This document shows, in pieces, positions 31,701 to 42,689 of a stretch of DNA of 64,000 bases. Under the pieces are notes generated by a model. The model saw nothing but the letters and a program-made list of their open reading frames with translations. It was not told where the DNA came from and searched no databases. Each line of letters opens with the position of its first letter. Position 1 is the first letter of the stretch. Origin of the DNA: Cyanoderma ruficeps. Lineage: Eukaryota; Chordata; Aves; Passeriformes; Timaliidae. The stretch covers positions 24,705,666-24,769,665 of the forward strand of contig VZDJ01000116.1 of the NCBI GenBank assembly GCA_008694505.1, written 5' to 3'. The position numbers were made by a program, and so were the translations under genes.

Positions 31701-34110
31701 TCTGCTGCAAGCTACCAAATTCTTTGATATGAACTTCAATGAAAAGAATAGCAAAACCCACTAGGATTAAAAAAAAAAACAACAAAAAAAACCCACAACA
31801 AACCAGAACAAAAAATCCCACCAAGAGTTTTATTACCATGAAACTGGTAATAAAACCTTACACACTTTTTCAAACCTGTAGCTAAAAAGCAGAAGATAGA
31901 GCAGGATGGCTGATCCAACCTACTGCCAAGTATGCCGACATCAGTCTGACAATTATCTGTCATTTATTCTGGCAAAAAAAAATGAAAGAAAGTAACTAAG
32001 CATTTTTCAGAAGCTGTATTTCATCTCACCAAGTGAGATCCACGAAACTTTACCACTCAATTAGCAGGGCACCCCACAATCCTCAATATTTTGCTCAACT
32101 GTACGAACTCTTCAGGCAGCTGTCCAAGAGTTATCTACAGACTGTGGCCCTGTGCTTTCCTGTTTCTCAGCCCCCATGTGCAGGCTTGCACAATAGATCT
32201 TGCTCTGCCCTCCTGCCTGACACATCCCAGCATACATTAGCAAGTTTATGAGTTTGCCCCGTGGTTGCTTCCAATTCTATTCTATTTTTATAACCTGTTT
32301 CTCAGCCTGCATTAAGGCTGGCTAGTAAAAGTAACTTTTTCTTCATCAGAGCGTTTGCCCACGCAGCGCTGCACTGAACAGCGTTATGCAACAGGGAAAG
32401 CAGCAGATTTAATGGAAATGCCAAAGCACACAGCCACATGTGCCTGTCCCAAATGGCACTGCCATCAACAACATTTATAACAGCCCCTCCTTGAAAAGGA
32501 TAAAAGAAACAAAATGGAAACTCTTCATTGTTCACCACAATCAAATTATGCTGAAATTACTATTATGGGAGAGTTTTTCTTAAGGTACTAAAAGTTCTTC
32601 GTATTCTCTTCTCCCTCCTGAACTTTGAAAAGTACTTTTCACAACACTACTGCTTTATAAATCCACAGCTAAGACTGAAACTGGTCAACCATAAATATTT
32701 AGTTTTATGTTTACTACAACAGAGACGTTTTTCTTTAAGTAGAAGAACAGCTATTAAAGAAAAACAACTAAATGTACTGTGGATTATGCTAATTTTAGCT
32801 CTCAGCCTTACCGAAATCTCAAGGAAGGAGAACTGGATTTAGCCTCTTTGAAAGGCAGGAAGGCTACTCTGTCCAGGACAGCCTCTGCATCATGAAGCAA
32901 GGCAGGAGTTGTTGCTCATTCAACTGCAGAACTGCCTTATGCAGCAGAGAACAGACAACTTTTCTGTCAAGCTTAGGACTGGCAAACTTCTCTCCACATG
33001 TTCCGCCACTACTGGGACAGAACAGGCAGGAGGGACACGCTGATTCCCTCTTAGGGAACATTTATATCAAAACCACCTTTCTCCCTTGTTCTATGTGTGA
33101 AAATTAAACAAAGGTGATTAAAGGATCCTCTGTCAAAGCCAGGATAACAAACAGGCAGGACCCCAACTCAGCTTCTTTAGGTTCTCAGTCAGTACAACTT
33201 CACTGGACTTGTTTTGTTCACTTACATGTACCACCACAACTATCCACAACACAAAAGTGTGGAAAAGTTCTAATGAAGTTCACCTAGAGAATCTTCTGTT
33301 TTGCAGGAAAATAATTTTAAAAAAATATATCAGTAAGATATTATGTTGGGACACCAGTGATGCAGAAGTGAAAACAAGAACTCCAAAACCACGCCCTAAC
33401 CAAAATCATGCTCCGCTGCTGCTGCTTCTCCCCCTCAGATATAAATTGTGGATTAGCTGGAAAGTCACCTTCCCACTTGCTGGAGATCCAGCTTGAAAAC
33501 AATTTTCTTTCTGATATGGAAGGAAAAACTAAGATTCTCAATGTCTGGACTAGGACTTCAAGAGCCTAGTTTAGCAAGGTGAAAAGACATCTCATTTCAA
33601 CTGTCTCAGTGGTTTAGAAGCCACCCCAAGGTACCTGGAGCCCTGAGAAGCAAGGCAGGCAAAGTGCCAGGGAGCTCACAGAGCCTGGGAGTCTTAACTT
33701 CAAAGCAGCCAGCCTTGGCCATGCGCCACAAAACCCAGGCTTACCCAAAAAGCACAAATCCAGAAGCCTGGACTTTGAGGTTTTGATCACTTCTAGGCAT
33801 GGTCAGGTGAGAGAGCACTGGGGAAAGCAGGGAGGACACACAAAGTGCCTTTCCCATCAAAATTTTATCACGGCAATTACACAGCTGCACTTTCAGGAAT
33901 GCTTTTAACTATCCAAATCCAAGCTTTCTGACAGTCTGTGAGAAAAAAAGCTCTATTTTGCCCAGAAGGGTGACTTCTGGAATAAAGTGTAGAACTGCAA
34001 CGCACAGCAAAATCTCTTTCCTTCCCTTGATCCTAGCTCAGAAAAAAAAATAGGGGGAAAATGCCATTTTTGTTAGAAGCTACACACAAAAGCTTTTTTG
34101 GAACCCACAA

Positions 34111-34230
34111 GGCCAGGATGGATGGAGCTCTGAACAGCCTGCTCTAGAGGAAGGCGTCCCTGCTCAAGCAGGGGGCTTGGAACAACACAGTCCTTAAGGT
34201 CCCTTCCAACCCAAACCATTCTGTGATGTT
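34111..34230 (+). repeat. CR1 retrotransposon 3' end (truncated)
   Basis: It shows the typical bird CR1 3' tail order: GGCCAGGATGGATGG, a 'gctctgaacagcctg' block, a 'gaaggcgtccctgctc' block, then 'ccttaaggtcccttccaac' and a terminal 'ccattctgtgatg'. It is heavily 5'-truncated, as most CR1 copies are. It sits in CACUL1 intron 1, opposite to the gene, about 0.5 kb from exon 1. Confidence 0.9.
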
Positions 34231-34723
34231 ATAACTCTATTTTTGGGGCTAACTTGTGCAAATCAATCCTCTGCCGTGTTCATCAGACCTTTGCAGGTAA
34301 CTCGCCCCTTTCAGGACACAACGCCCCTTCCAGGGGGGCTCTGCCCACACCGGCCACCAGCAATCCCAGACAGGCTTCCAATCCATCAAAAGGTTTTTCA
34401 GGCTGAGAGACGAAGCCTGTAGGAAAATGCGATCTGAGCTAAAAGGCTTCAGAAAGAGCAGCAGCCGAGATCCCTGCCCACGCTCACTCTCCCAGGTCTG
34501 CAGCCACATCTACCGTGACAGCAAAGCAGGAGAAGTTGAGGCGCTGTGCGAGCAAAGGTTATTTTCGCCTTCCAAGGCACCTCAGCTCGTTTGACTTCTC
34601 CTCGAGAAGCCTCTCGAGGCGAGCCCCACGCCGGGGTAAGAAAGAGCTGAGCCCGAGGGGAGCGGGGACAGCGGGTTCAGCGCAGCAGGCGAGGCCCCCC
34701 GTGCCCAGGCCCGGGTCACTCAC

Positions 34724-34985
34724 GGAACTTGGAGGTCGAGGCGCTGATGTTGATGGCGGCGATGGCCCCGGCAGCCCCCGCCCTGCCGGCCGCAGCCCCC
34801 GGCTCGCAGCCCCGCAGCCCCGAGCCGTTGTGCTCCGGCCCCGCGGGGCGCGGCGGCCCGGCCGGTGGCAGCAGCCGCTCCCCGAGCAGGTGCCGCCCGT
34901 AGCCGCCCGCGCCCCAGTTGTTGTGGTTCTGGTCGTCCATCATGCCCTCGCCGCCGCCTTCCTCTTCCATGCTCTCCTCCTCCAT
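34724..34985 (-). CDS. CACUL1: CACUL1 exon 1, coding part (start codon, residues 1-87)
   Basis: The start ATG (34985-34983) is in a strong Kozak context, with G at -3 and G at +4. The N-terminus is acidic (MEEESMEEEGGGEG), followed by the family signature MMDDQNHNNW at residues 15-24. Residues about 25-78 are Gly/Pro/Ala/Arg-rich low complexity. The end, with INISASTSKF, resembles the mammalian exon end and leads straight into exon 2. The exon ends after the first base of codon 88 (C), followed by the donor GTGAGT. From memory, the human exon 1 encodes about 120 residues, so this one is roughly 35 shorter, all in the low-complexity linker. The exon lies inside the CpG island. The start choice is firm because MMDDQNHNNW and the acidic leader are conserved. 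The 5' UTR continues above 34985 for an undetermined distance. Confidence 0.93.
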
Positions 34986-35161
34986 GGCGGGTACCTGGCT
35001 GCGGGAGCGGGGCGGGATCAGCGCCCGCCGCCCATCGCCGCCGCCTCAGGCCCGGCGGGGCTCGGCGGGCTCGGCCCGGGCCCCAGCCCAGCTCCGGCCG
35101 CGCCGCGCGACACTTCGCGCCGGGCGGAACGCGGCAGCCGCGCCAGACGGCACCGCTAAGG

Positions 35162-35183
35162 GGCATGCTGGGGGATGTAGTCC
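35162..35183 (-). promoter_or_regulatory. Probable ZNF143/THAP11 (SBS-type) binding site
   Basis: Read on the minus strand this is GGACTACATCCCCCAGCATG followed by CC. It matches the long promoter motif ACTACA(A/T)nTCCCAGnATGC that is bound by ZNF143 (Staf) and THAP11/HCFC1. It lies about 180 bp upstream of the CACUL1 start codon, in the same direction as the gene, within the CpG island and next to a GC box. Position and near-consensus match support a real site; occupancy is inferred. Confidence 0.7.
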
Positions 35184-35499
35184 TGCGGGGCGGAGCGACT
35201 GGCGGAGCGCGGAAAGAGGTGCGGCCGGTGCGTGGTCCGTCCCCGGCCGCTCCCGGGTTCGTCCCTGGCCGCGCCCGGAGTTCGCGCTTCCCGGTTCCCT
35301 GATGTCGGGGAGGTTTTCTCTGGAGCGCGGAGGGTCCGGCAGGGCCCGGACGGAGAGCGGGCCCCGTGCCGACAACGCCCCCTGGCGGGAGCGCGGCGAA
35401 CGGGAAGGGACAGCCCTCAGGAAAAGGGACCGAACATGGATCGGGATGTCACTTGTCACACCCTTTCCCCGCTCTTCGGCACCAGCCCGGGCCGGTGCA

Positions 35500-35572
35500 A
35501 GGCGTCTCTGCCCATGGGGGGCTTGGGAAACAAACCATCCTTAAGGTCTCTTCCAGCCCAAGCTGTTCCGGG
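35500..35572 (+). repeat. Short diverged CR1 3' end
   Basis: The blocks 'ggcgtctctgcccatgggg', 'gcttgggaaacaaaccatc' and 'ttaaggtctcttccagccc' follow the CR1 3' tail in order, but are more diverged and richer in GC than the neighbouring copies. It lies on the outer edge of the CpG island, upstream of CACUL1, in plus orientation. Confidence 0.75.
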
Positions 35573-35730
35573 ACCTCGAAGTGCCTGCACAACGCTGCTC
35601 CCTCCCGTTCGTCTGTTAATAGGGGGAATAACCTGCACAAATAATGTGTAAGCCCGTTTGTCTTGCAATAAACGATGTAACAATCAAAAAGTATTTTTTA
35701 ATATGCTCTTCGCCAAGACTTGTTGTTATA

Positions 35731-36000
35731 GGACAAGGAGTAATGGATACAAATTAAAAGAGGGGAAATTTAGGTCGGGTATTAGGAAGAAATTCTTTAC
35801 TGTGAGTGTGGTGAGACACTGAAATGGGTTGCCCATGGAAGTCAGGGATTTCCCATCACTGGCAGTGTTCAGGGACACTTTGGATGAGCCTTGAGCATCC
35901 TGGTCTAGTGGAAGATGTCCCTGTCCATAGCAGCGGATTTGGGATTAGATGGTCCCTAAAGTCCCTTCCAACCCCTTCACATTCCATGATTCTGTGATAA
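35731..36000 (+). repeat. CR1 retrotransposon 3' end, about 270 bp
   Basis: The sequence runs through the last 270 bp of a CR1 element: 'ggtattaggaagaaattctt', 'gaaatgggttgcccatgga', 'ttcagggacactttggatg', 'ggtctagtggaagatgtcc', 'aaagtcccttccaacccc', ending 'ccatgattctgtgat'. No reverse-transcriptase frame remains. This is the best-preserved CR1 copy in the window. Confidence 0.93.
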
Positions 36001-37928
36001 TAATGCCTAGTTGCCTTCAAGTACACTTATTTTAAGTTTTATTTTCATTTTCACCTGGGTACTGTGATGGAAGAATGGAAATGAGTAGTGGGTTTTTACT
36101 GAAAATAGATTTCCACTGTGTGGGTTTTTGATCTTGCTTGGCAAACAAAATAAAAAAGTGATAAATGTAGATAAAATCAAAGGTGCCTTGCCTTCTTTTC
36201 AAAATGTCTCATAAAAGTGAAAAGCATGTAATCTTTTTTCCAAGTAAACACCAGATTCCATCTTAGCATGAAACAAGATTGTTCTGTTTTATAAAAGCAG
36301 AAGATGCCACTCATTTCACAGCGCTGTGGAACCATCTCAAGTTCCTTTGATAAAGGAAAGTGATGAAAACAATTTGTCCCTATTGCACGGGGGGGCTTTG
36401 TACATTTTTAAATGAAGAGTGTTTTCCCTAAGTGTGAAATCACACCTTGAACATCAATGCTGTGCTCAAACCAACAGACACTTCTCTCCATTTTCCATCT
36501 TGGAAGCAAGATGTGACTTCCACCAGCAAGTCACAATTTGGTCTCAGAGTCCAAAAGCTGATTTGGCACATCATACATAGTTCTCAGATTACAGGTTCAG
36601 CAAATTCACAGGCCTGCTTTGGCTGCTGGTTTGTTTCTATCTCCACCTTTTCCACATCTGGAAAGAGAACAGACAGGACATTTTTGTTCACTCTGCTACA
36701 ATTTGTGTTTAGTGACTTGGATGTGCAATGTAATGCAAGTATCAGTAGAGTCATTTATAGTGGATGTTAAACTTGGAAAGCTAAAGCAGCAAACCATTTT
36801 CAGCTTCAGTAAGTGTTGTGATTCTCCGATAACCACAAAGAAAAGTAAATGGAGTTTGCACATCTTCACTGCTTCGAGGAAGGCATGTTTGTGTTCTCAA
36901 CCCTCAGAGCAACCCCACTCTAGCCTCCCACTCATCTGCCCTTGCTGATCTCAGGAGTGGGTCTCAGACTGTTTGCCAGTATTTAAAAACATCATGACCT
37001 GAGGAGGAATCAGAAACTTACTCTTATCAGTAGAGTTTTATCTTTGTTTTACTAATTTCAAAAGCACTTATGTTAACATCTAAGAGCAGTGGAAAAGTAA
37101 GACAAACCTGGCATTTTTCAGTTCTGGAATTTCTGCTTTTCATTTTCAGTTCTAAAATGCCTTCTTTTCTCTTTCAGACCCTCTTGCTGCCCACACCTAT
37201 TTCTGTTGCCATCTCGGTAATTTACTGAACCGCTGGGGGTTTGGTTTGGTGGTTGGGGTTTTTTGCCACAATCTTTAAAGGTACCTTGCCCTTCTAAACC
37301 CTTTTCACAACGTTCCATTCACTGTGACTACACTCACTGCACTTCCTTGTGGCAGGAATCCAGGAAAGCTTAGGAAACACTTCACCAAGCGTTTCTCCTC
37401 CGTTGCCTTGCGAAACGAGGCGGCTCATCTTACCCATCAAACAAGAAGCCCTTTCTTGCCTCCCATAAGGCAAACGAGGAGCTGCAACAGTCATCCGTGG
37501 CTCACGCTATTCAAAACACGCCTGCACGCTGATAAAGGCACTATCAAATGGTTCATCGCTGCAGCAGCACTTGTTTTTGCACGGAGACTTCTCTGCGCCG
37601 TTTCCTTTTTTCCTCGTCAGCATGGGAAAATTCGACTCAGGCTTTAAATGCTTTCTTGGCAAAGTTACATTTTGAAATACCACGACTGTAATTATTTTTG
37701 CTGTTAGCTGAGAATATAAAAATTCAATTCTGACAAGACCTGAGGACCCTCAGGTGCCTGGGACATCCCCGGAGACTCGAGGCTTGTGTCTATTGAAACT
37801 AGCTCGTCAGTAGACTGCAGCAATTTCGATGACAAAGTAACATGCAGATGTCACACTTTCATTTCAGTCTCCTGGATCTGTATGTAATTACCCAGACAAG
37901 TATCACAAGCGTTGGTTACATCTTCATC

Positions 37929-37957
37929 ATATTTTTTTTTCTCCTTTTTTTTTTTTC
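37929..37957. repeat. Poly(T)/pyrimidine tract
   Basis: Two T runs are separated by CTCC. It is low-complexity DNA with no recognised element next to it. Confidence 0.85.
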
Positions 37958-38454
37958 TCACAACTTTTGATGCCCAGATCACAGCCACAAGCTTTGCTAC
38001 AAATTATAAGGAAAGATAAAGATTTCCTAACAGTACCCCTCCACGGAAAGTGTGAGGCATTAAAGAAATGTTTTCTACAGAGATTTTCACAGAAATGAGA
38101 TTACAAGGAAGTTTTTCCTTCCAGGTTCTCAGAAGCAGACTGTGACACTTGCTGAATGTTTCCTCTTGTGTAATTTCAATTTTATATGAACATTTGCATC
38201 AATCAGATAAGGGAATTTTGTTTTTCTCATTGATTTGTGTCTATAAAGCAGAATTATTAGGTAGCCCAGAAAAGCTGTTTCTGCACTGTGTCCCAGCTGG
38301 GTGTGTATAGGTAGCAGTTAAATGATACATGAGGCATATTGGGAAAAGACGTGCGTGTTTTGGTTTATTTCCTGCTACTGGTAATAAACATTATGACATG
38401 GATACAATTCTTATTTTAAAAGACACTTCTTCCTGATTTCCCAAGCACCAATTC

Positions 38455-38515
38455 CACTGCAGTCAGTGGGAAAGCTTTCATTGATTTCAGTGGGATTTCA
38501 ATCAAGCCCTAACAC
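38455..38515. repeat. Ancient amniote repeat fragment (purine/pyrimidine 'ttcaatggga' type)
   Basis: The segment with 'cactgcagtcagtgggaaag', 'cattgatttcagtgggattt' and 'caatcaagccc' has the doubled 'tgatttcagtggga' pattern of an old interspersed repeat often seen in bird and reptile DNA ('cattgacttcaatgggagt...ggatcaggccc'). The family name cannot be given without a library search. Confidence 0.5.
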
Positions 38516-39272
38516 AGCACGTAAAATGCTTCTCAGATTTATAGCTCTGGTTCTAAAAACCAAATAAAAAAAGAAAGTCATTCCAACAAGAAAGAAAAAT
38601 TAATGCTAGGCAGAGCCTTAAATAGCAGTTTGTCAGGAGGAGTGTGCAACACAGCTCTTAATAAGACAGCCCCTTGCTGAGTGCTGGCAGAGAGCAGATA
38701 AACCTAAAAGGAGGTTTAGGTGCTCATTATTTTTGAGACGTATTTTGACAATTGATGATTTGCTCAGGCACAGGGAACTGATAGTCCCATTGCAGACTGG
38801 CAGTTTGTGGCACACCTCTTTCAACAGCAACTCCCACTTTGGGCAAGCTGATCAGTGTAAAGTTTTCTCAAAAATGTGCCAGTTATGGGGTGGAGAGACC
38901 ATGTTTAGTGTTTCTTGACTGCATATAATTTGTGAAGACTGACTGTATACAGTCTCTCTTATTGTATCATGATGTCTCAGTTGGTCTCTGCCTAAGGAGG
39001 AAAAAAAAATGGAAAAACACAATTTATGTGATAAATCCTTGGGAAATAAAGGCCATTTAACACGTTTTTCCAGGATTATCAATTTCTGAACTCAATGGAA
39101 GGTGTCAGAGCACAAGCAGAAATCACCTGCCTGAGAGGAACAATCCTTGCCATCTTCCACAGGCAGAAGCTCTATTGTGAACAAAGGAAATTCCTGCTAA
39201 TCCCCACCAGCGCAGCAGGAGAGTGCTCTTGCCAGGTGCCAGCAGAGTGCTTTTGGTGGAGAAGAGAAGCAC

Positions 39273-39324
39273 ACAGCCAGGGAACAGCCAGGGAACAGCC
39301 AGGGAACAGCCAGGGAACAGCAGG
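39273..39324. repeat. 11-bp minisatellite, about 4 copies
   Basis: The unit CAGGGAACAGC is repeated head to tail about four times without change, then a partial unit. The perfect identity suggests recent expansion by slippage or unequal exchange. No gene function is implied. Confidence 0.9.
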
Positions 39325-42300
39325 GTAGAGCTCTGATCAAAGCCAAACACGGTACTCCAGGGATGTGTGTCCTTTCCCTGTCCTGTCCCACACGGCTGCT
39401 TTGCAGGGCAGAACAAAAATAAAGAGTCAAATCAGATCATAATCTCCTGAAATGAACTAAAGAGTCACGTCATGGTCTGCTCCTGGTACCCCTGGGTGTG
39501 TATGCAAAAACTCAGCTTGATAATTTGCACTTAGGCTGCATGGGATAGTTTTACATAAGGCTCAATTGTGTCTCTGTTTCTGTCCTTCAGCAAGGCTGTA
39601 TTCCTACTTCTCAGCCTTACAAAGAGAACTGTGTGGAAATGTTTAAAATGAAAATGTATTTTTAAAACCAGCTCCCCTCTCTCTGTCTGAATGCTCTCAC
39701 CAGCAAGTTCTTAAGAGCACAATGACTACAGGAGTATATGCACTGAATTTTTTTTCAGTTTCCCCACTAGTGGTCCCATTCCCTGCATCATCTGTGCCTG
39801 GTGTGAGGGCCCTCCTGAGTACACTAATTTGCCATAATTAACAAGACCAGCCTCACCTAGATTGCCATAAAACCAGTGCCCTTTTGTCCACAAATCTCTG
39901 TTTAAGCTCAGAGCTTAAAGTTCATTCCATACCTGCCCTATGCTGTGTGTGTCCTGTCACCTTTATCTGCTGAGCCCTGACATGTTCCTCCCTCATAAAT
40001 TATTTATCAGGATTATCTCAAGGTCTCTGTCACCGAGTTCCTGCATATGAGACTAGCTCAGTATTTGGCCCCTGGGAACAGGAGACAGGACAGCCCTGCC
40101 CGGCCATGTTCCCTGGGCCAGAACTGCCCTGAGCACACTCTGGATGCTCTGTCACATCAGTCAGGCACATAAGGCAGTGTCCTGAGCCCAGCTCTGAGGG
40201 CTGCAGGGTGGGAGGTGTGTGTACCCTGTAAAACAGGACATATATTTTGCTCTTGCACCAAGACAAAGCACAATTCTTTTAGTGTGATTGCACTACAAGC
40301 ACATTTGTGGCATGTGATACGAGTTAATCCTTCTAACTACAGGCATGACCAGACTATTCTGTCCCATAAGCCAATACCAAAGGGGACTCACATTAAATAA
40401 CAAAATGTATTGCCCGCCATTCATTAGTAACCTCATTTTGGCTGGTTTTTGGGCCTTTGGCCAGCCAGTCTGGTTTATCTAGATGACACTGAGCCAGTGC
40501 AAACAACAGAAAATCTTTGAAAATGTGCTTGGTCCCTTACAGAACCAGGCCCCTGGAGCTGCCCAGGCTGTTTCACCAGTGCTGTTTCCCAGCCTGGCAT
40601 TAGCTGCCCACAGCTGGAACCACGGGAATGGGAAAGCCACCCAGCATGTGCATACATCCAGCAACAGGCAGCATTTGGAAATAAACACAAAAGCTTCAGC
40701 TTTATTAATGCAAAATGAAGAAGCAAAACAGCATGTAAATTTTCTGCTGTTTCATCATGTTTTCTCATCTGACTTGCTCCATTATCTCCCAGTAATCTTC
40801 TGCTGAGCCTCTGCCTCCGCTCGGGTGTGCAATCTCTTGTAAGATCTCTAAAAGCGACCCATTTATCAAATAAGGGCTTCTTGACTAAAAGCAAAAAGTA
40901 AACTCTGGACTTCCCAGAGCAGATTTTGTTTATTTTGTCATTAAGTATTTAATTTCTTTCTCAGAATGCATACAGAGAGTATGTGAGAGTCCATGAGAAC
41001 TTTAGTTCCAGTAAAATAAGGTACATTCATGTATGCATTAGGTGACATTTTCAGAGAATCTCCCAAAGCTTTTGAGTTTTAATCTTAAAACCCATGTTTC
41101 CCTTTGCACTTTTTTTAGCTGAGAATGCAAATATAAAGATGTGTTGGATATAAAAGCAAGAGAACTTTTGTCATTTGAAAAAAAAAAGTGAAATATATTT
41201 TGATGCTACCTGATACCAATAGGATTCTCTTAGTAGTAAGAAACCTTTTTTTAAAGGGACATTATCAATATATTTATGTATGAAGTTTAGGAAACATTTG
41301 GGAGTTTTTCATGATTAGAGCAGATAGAGTGAAAACTTTCCTTTCTCTTAGACTTTAAGCAGGTAAGTGCAACAATAGAAATGCAGTAACTGAGAACCAT
41401 CTACACAACGAAACATTCTGGTCTGATTTCTCCTAAATGAAAATAAAACCTTGAGCATAAACAGCTCTCACCCTGTAGAGCCAGCTGTGACTGGCCTAGA
41501 GGTGGAGCCAGTCATCTGCAGGGCTGAACACAGAGCAGCAGACGTTTTCTGAGCAATAATGCTGGAAAACTGAGAAATAGTAATAATGTAAGTCAGAGAT
41601 TTGCTTGAATAATGGCTCTGTGGGTGTGATACGTCCTCGCCAGTAGAGAGGAGCAGATTACTGGAAGGTTTAGAATATAGTTGTGATAGCCACAATGGAA
41701 TTTCTCAGGGGAATATGTGGGAAGAGAGTCTGGGGTGAGGAGAAAGAATCTCCGCACAAATGAAAACCTTACATAAAGGAGAAGAGAACAAGTAGCACCT
41801 TCCTCACAGAGCAATGTTTTGCTGCCCTACCGTGCAGTGCCCTGCTGCTGATTACTGTCTTGCTCAATTTTTAGGCGTCAGGCAGCAGTTTTCTTGCTAT
41901 TTCAAAAAGAGGCCTTTCTTGGACTGTTTAATCAGATAGAAGGAAAGCTTTCTTCATCACATCTTTCACTGGCTTTCACATCTAAGGCATTCTGGAAGAT
42001 AATTTGCACAGCACTTATCTGGGCTGGCGTAAGCTCCCATGTGCAGCAACAAAAGAGTGGGCGCCCAGTCTTTGTTTTTTATCAGATGCTGGATATCGAC
42101 TTCCTCATTATTTGTATTTTCTCAGGAAATGTGGAAATAGCATCCATAGTTCCTCCTGCTGGAAGGTGATGCATGAATTGATCATGCCTTCAGTTTTAAA
42201 CCAAACTGTTTTATTTCCAGGGCTGTAAGAGCGGAGATACTGGTCCGTTAAAACTTTTTTCCCCTCTAAGTTGTCACAGTGGGGAAGGTTTTAAAGAGAA

Positions 42301-42689
42301 TTGTTTTTCATTTTTGATTTTTTTAAAAATGTTTTTTCATCTGCTTTCAATTGAATACTCTCAAAGGAAGGTCCACCCATGTATTCTGTGGGACCTGCTG
42401 CTGCTTCCCACTTTTCATTCTGCATTGTCCAGAATAGACACCTGCTCTGGTTCACTCCAAAATCTCTGCCGGCCACACTAATGTCCCCTCTGTAAAATAC
42501 TTTAGGGTGAAAGGAATCACACAAATGCAGGAGGTTTTTAGAGACAAAGTTAAACGCAGAAATAACAAATGCAAGGGATTTTTATGTGTTGTTATTCAAG
42601 GATCAAAGGCACACAAATGCCAGCCTCTAGCCCTCATGATTACTGCTCTTCCTAGCACAGCAAGTGGCCTTATCTTAATCAAACTTCTC

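Larger units (their letters stand above)
34600..35480. promoter_or_regulatory. CACUL1: CpG island and promoter region of CACUL1
   Basis: The sequence changes abruptly from AT-rich intron to very GC-rich, CpG-dense DNA over about 0.9 kb, covering coding exon 1, the 5' UTR and upstream DNA. It contains GC boxes (GGGGCGGG at 35009-35016, GGGGCGG at 35187-35193) and a ZNF143-type motif at 35162-35183. I see no TATA box placed plausibly upstream of the gene. This pattern fits a broad housekeeping promoter. Divergent transcription to the plus side is possible but nothing in the sequence proves it. Confidence 0.8.
36001..42689. other. Intergenic DNA upstream of CACUL1, proximal part
   Basis: No coding exon was recognised on either strand. 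It contains the pyrimidine tract at 37929-37957, the ancient repeat at 38455-38515 and the minisatellite at 39273-39324. The rest appears to be unique, moderately AT-rich sequence with only short, unconvincing open frames. Confidence 0.7.

Noticed and set aside
34515..35159. 214-codon plus-strand open frame over the CpG island, and similar ones at 34865-35302, 34918-35544 and 35232-35651
   Set aside because: GC-rich DNA has few stop codons. These overlap CACUL1 exon 1 and its promoter, have Arg/Pro/Ala-only composition and no recognisable domain.
34720..35166. 148-codon minus-strand frame overlapping exon 1
   Set aside because: It is an alternative frame of the CACUL1 first exon; the other frame has the conserved CACUL1 residues and a consistent splice junction.
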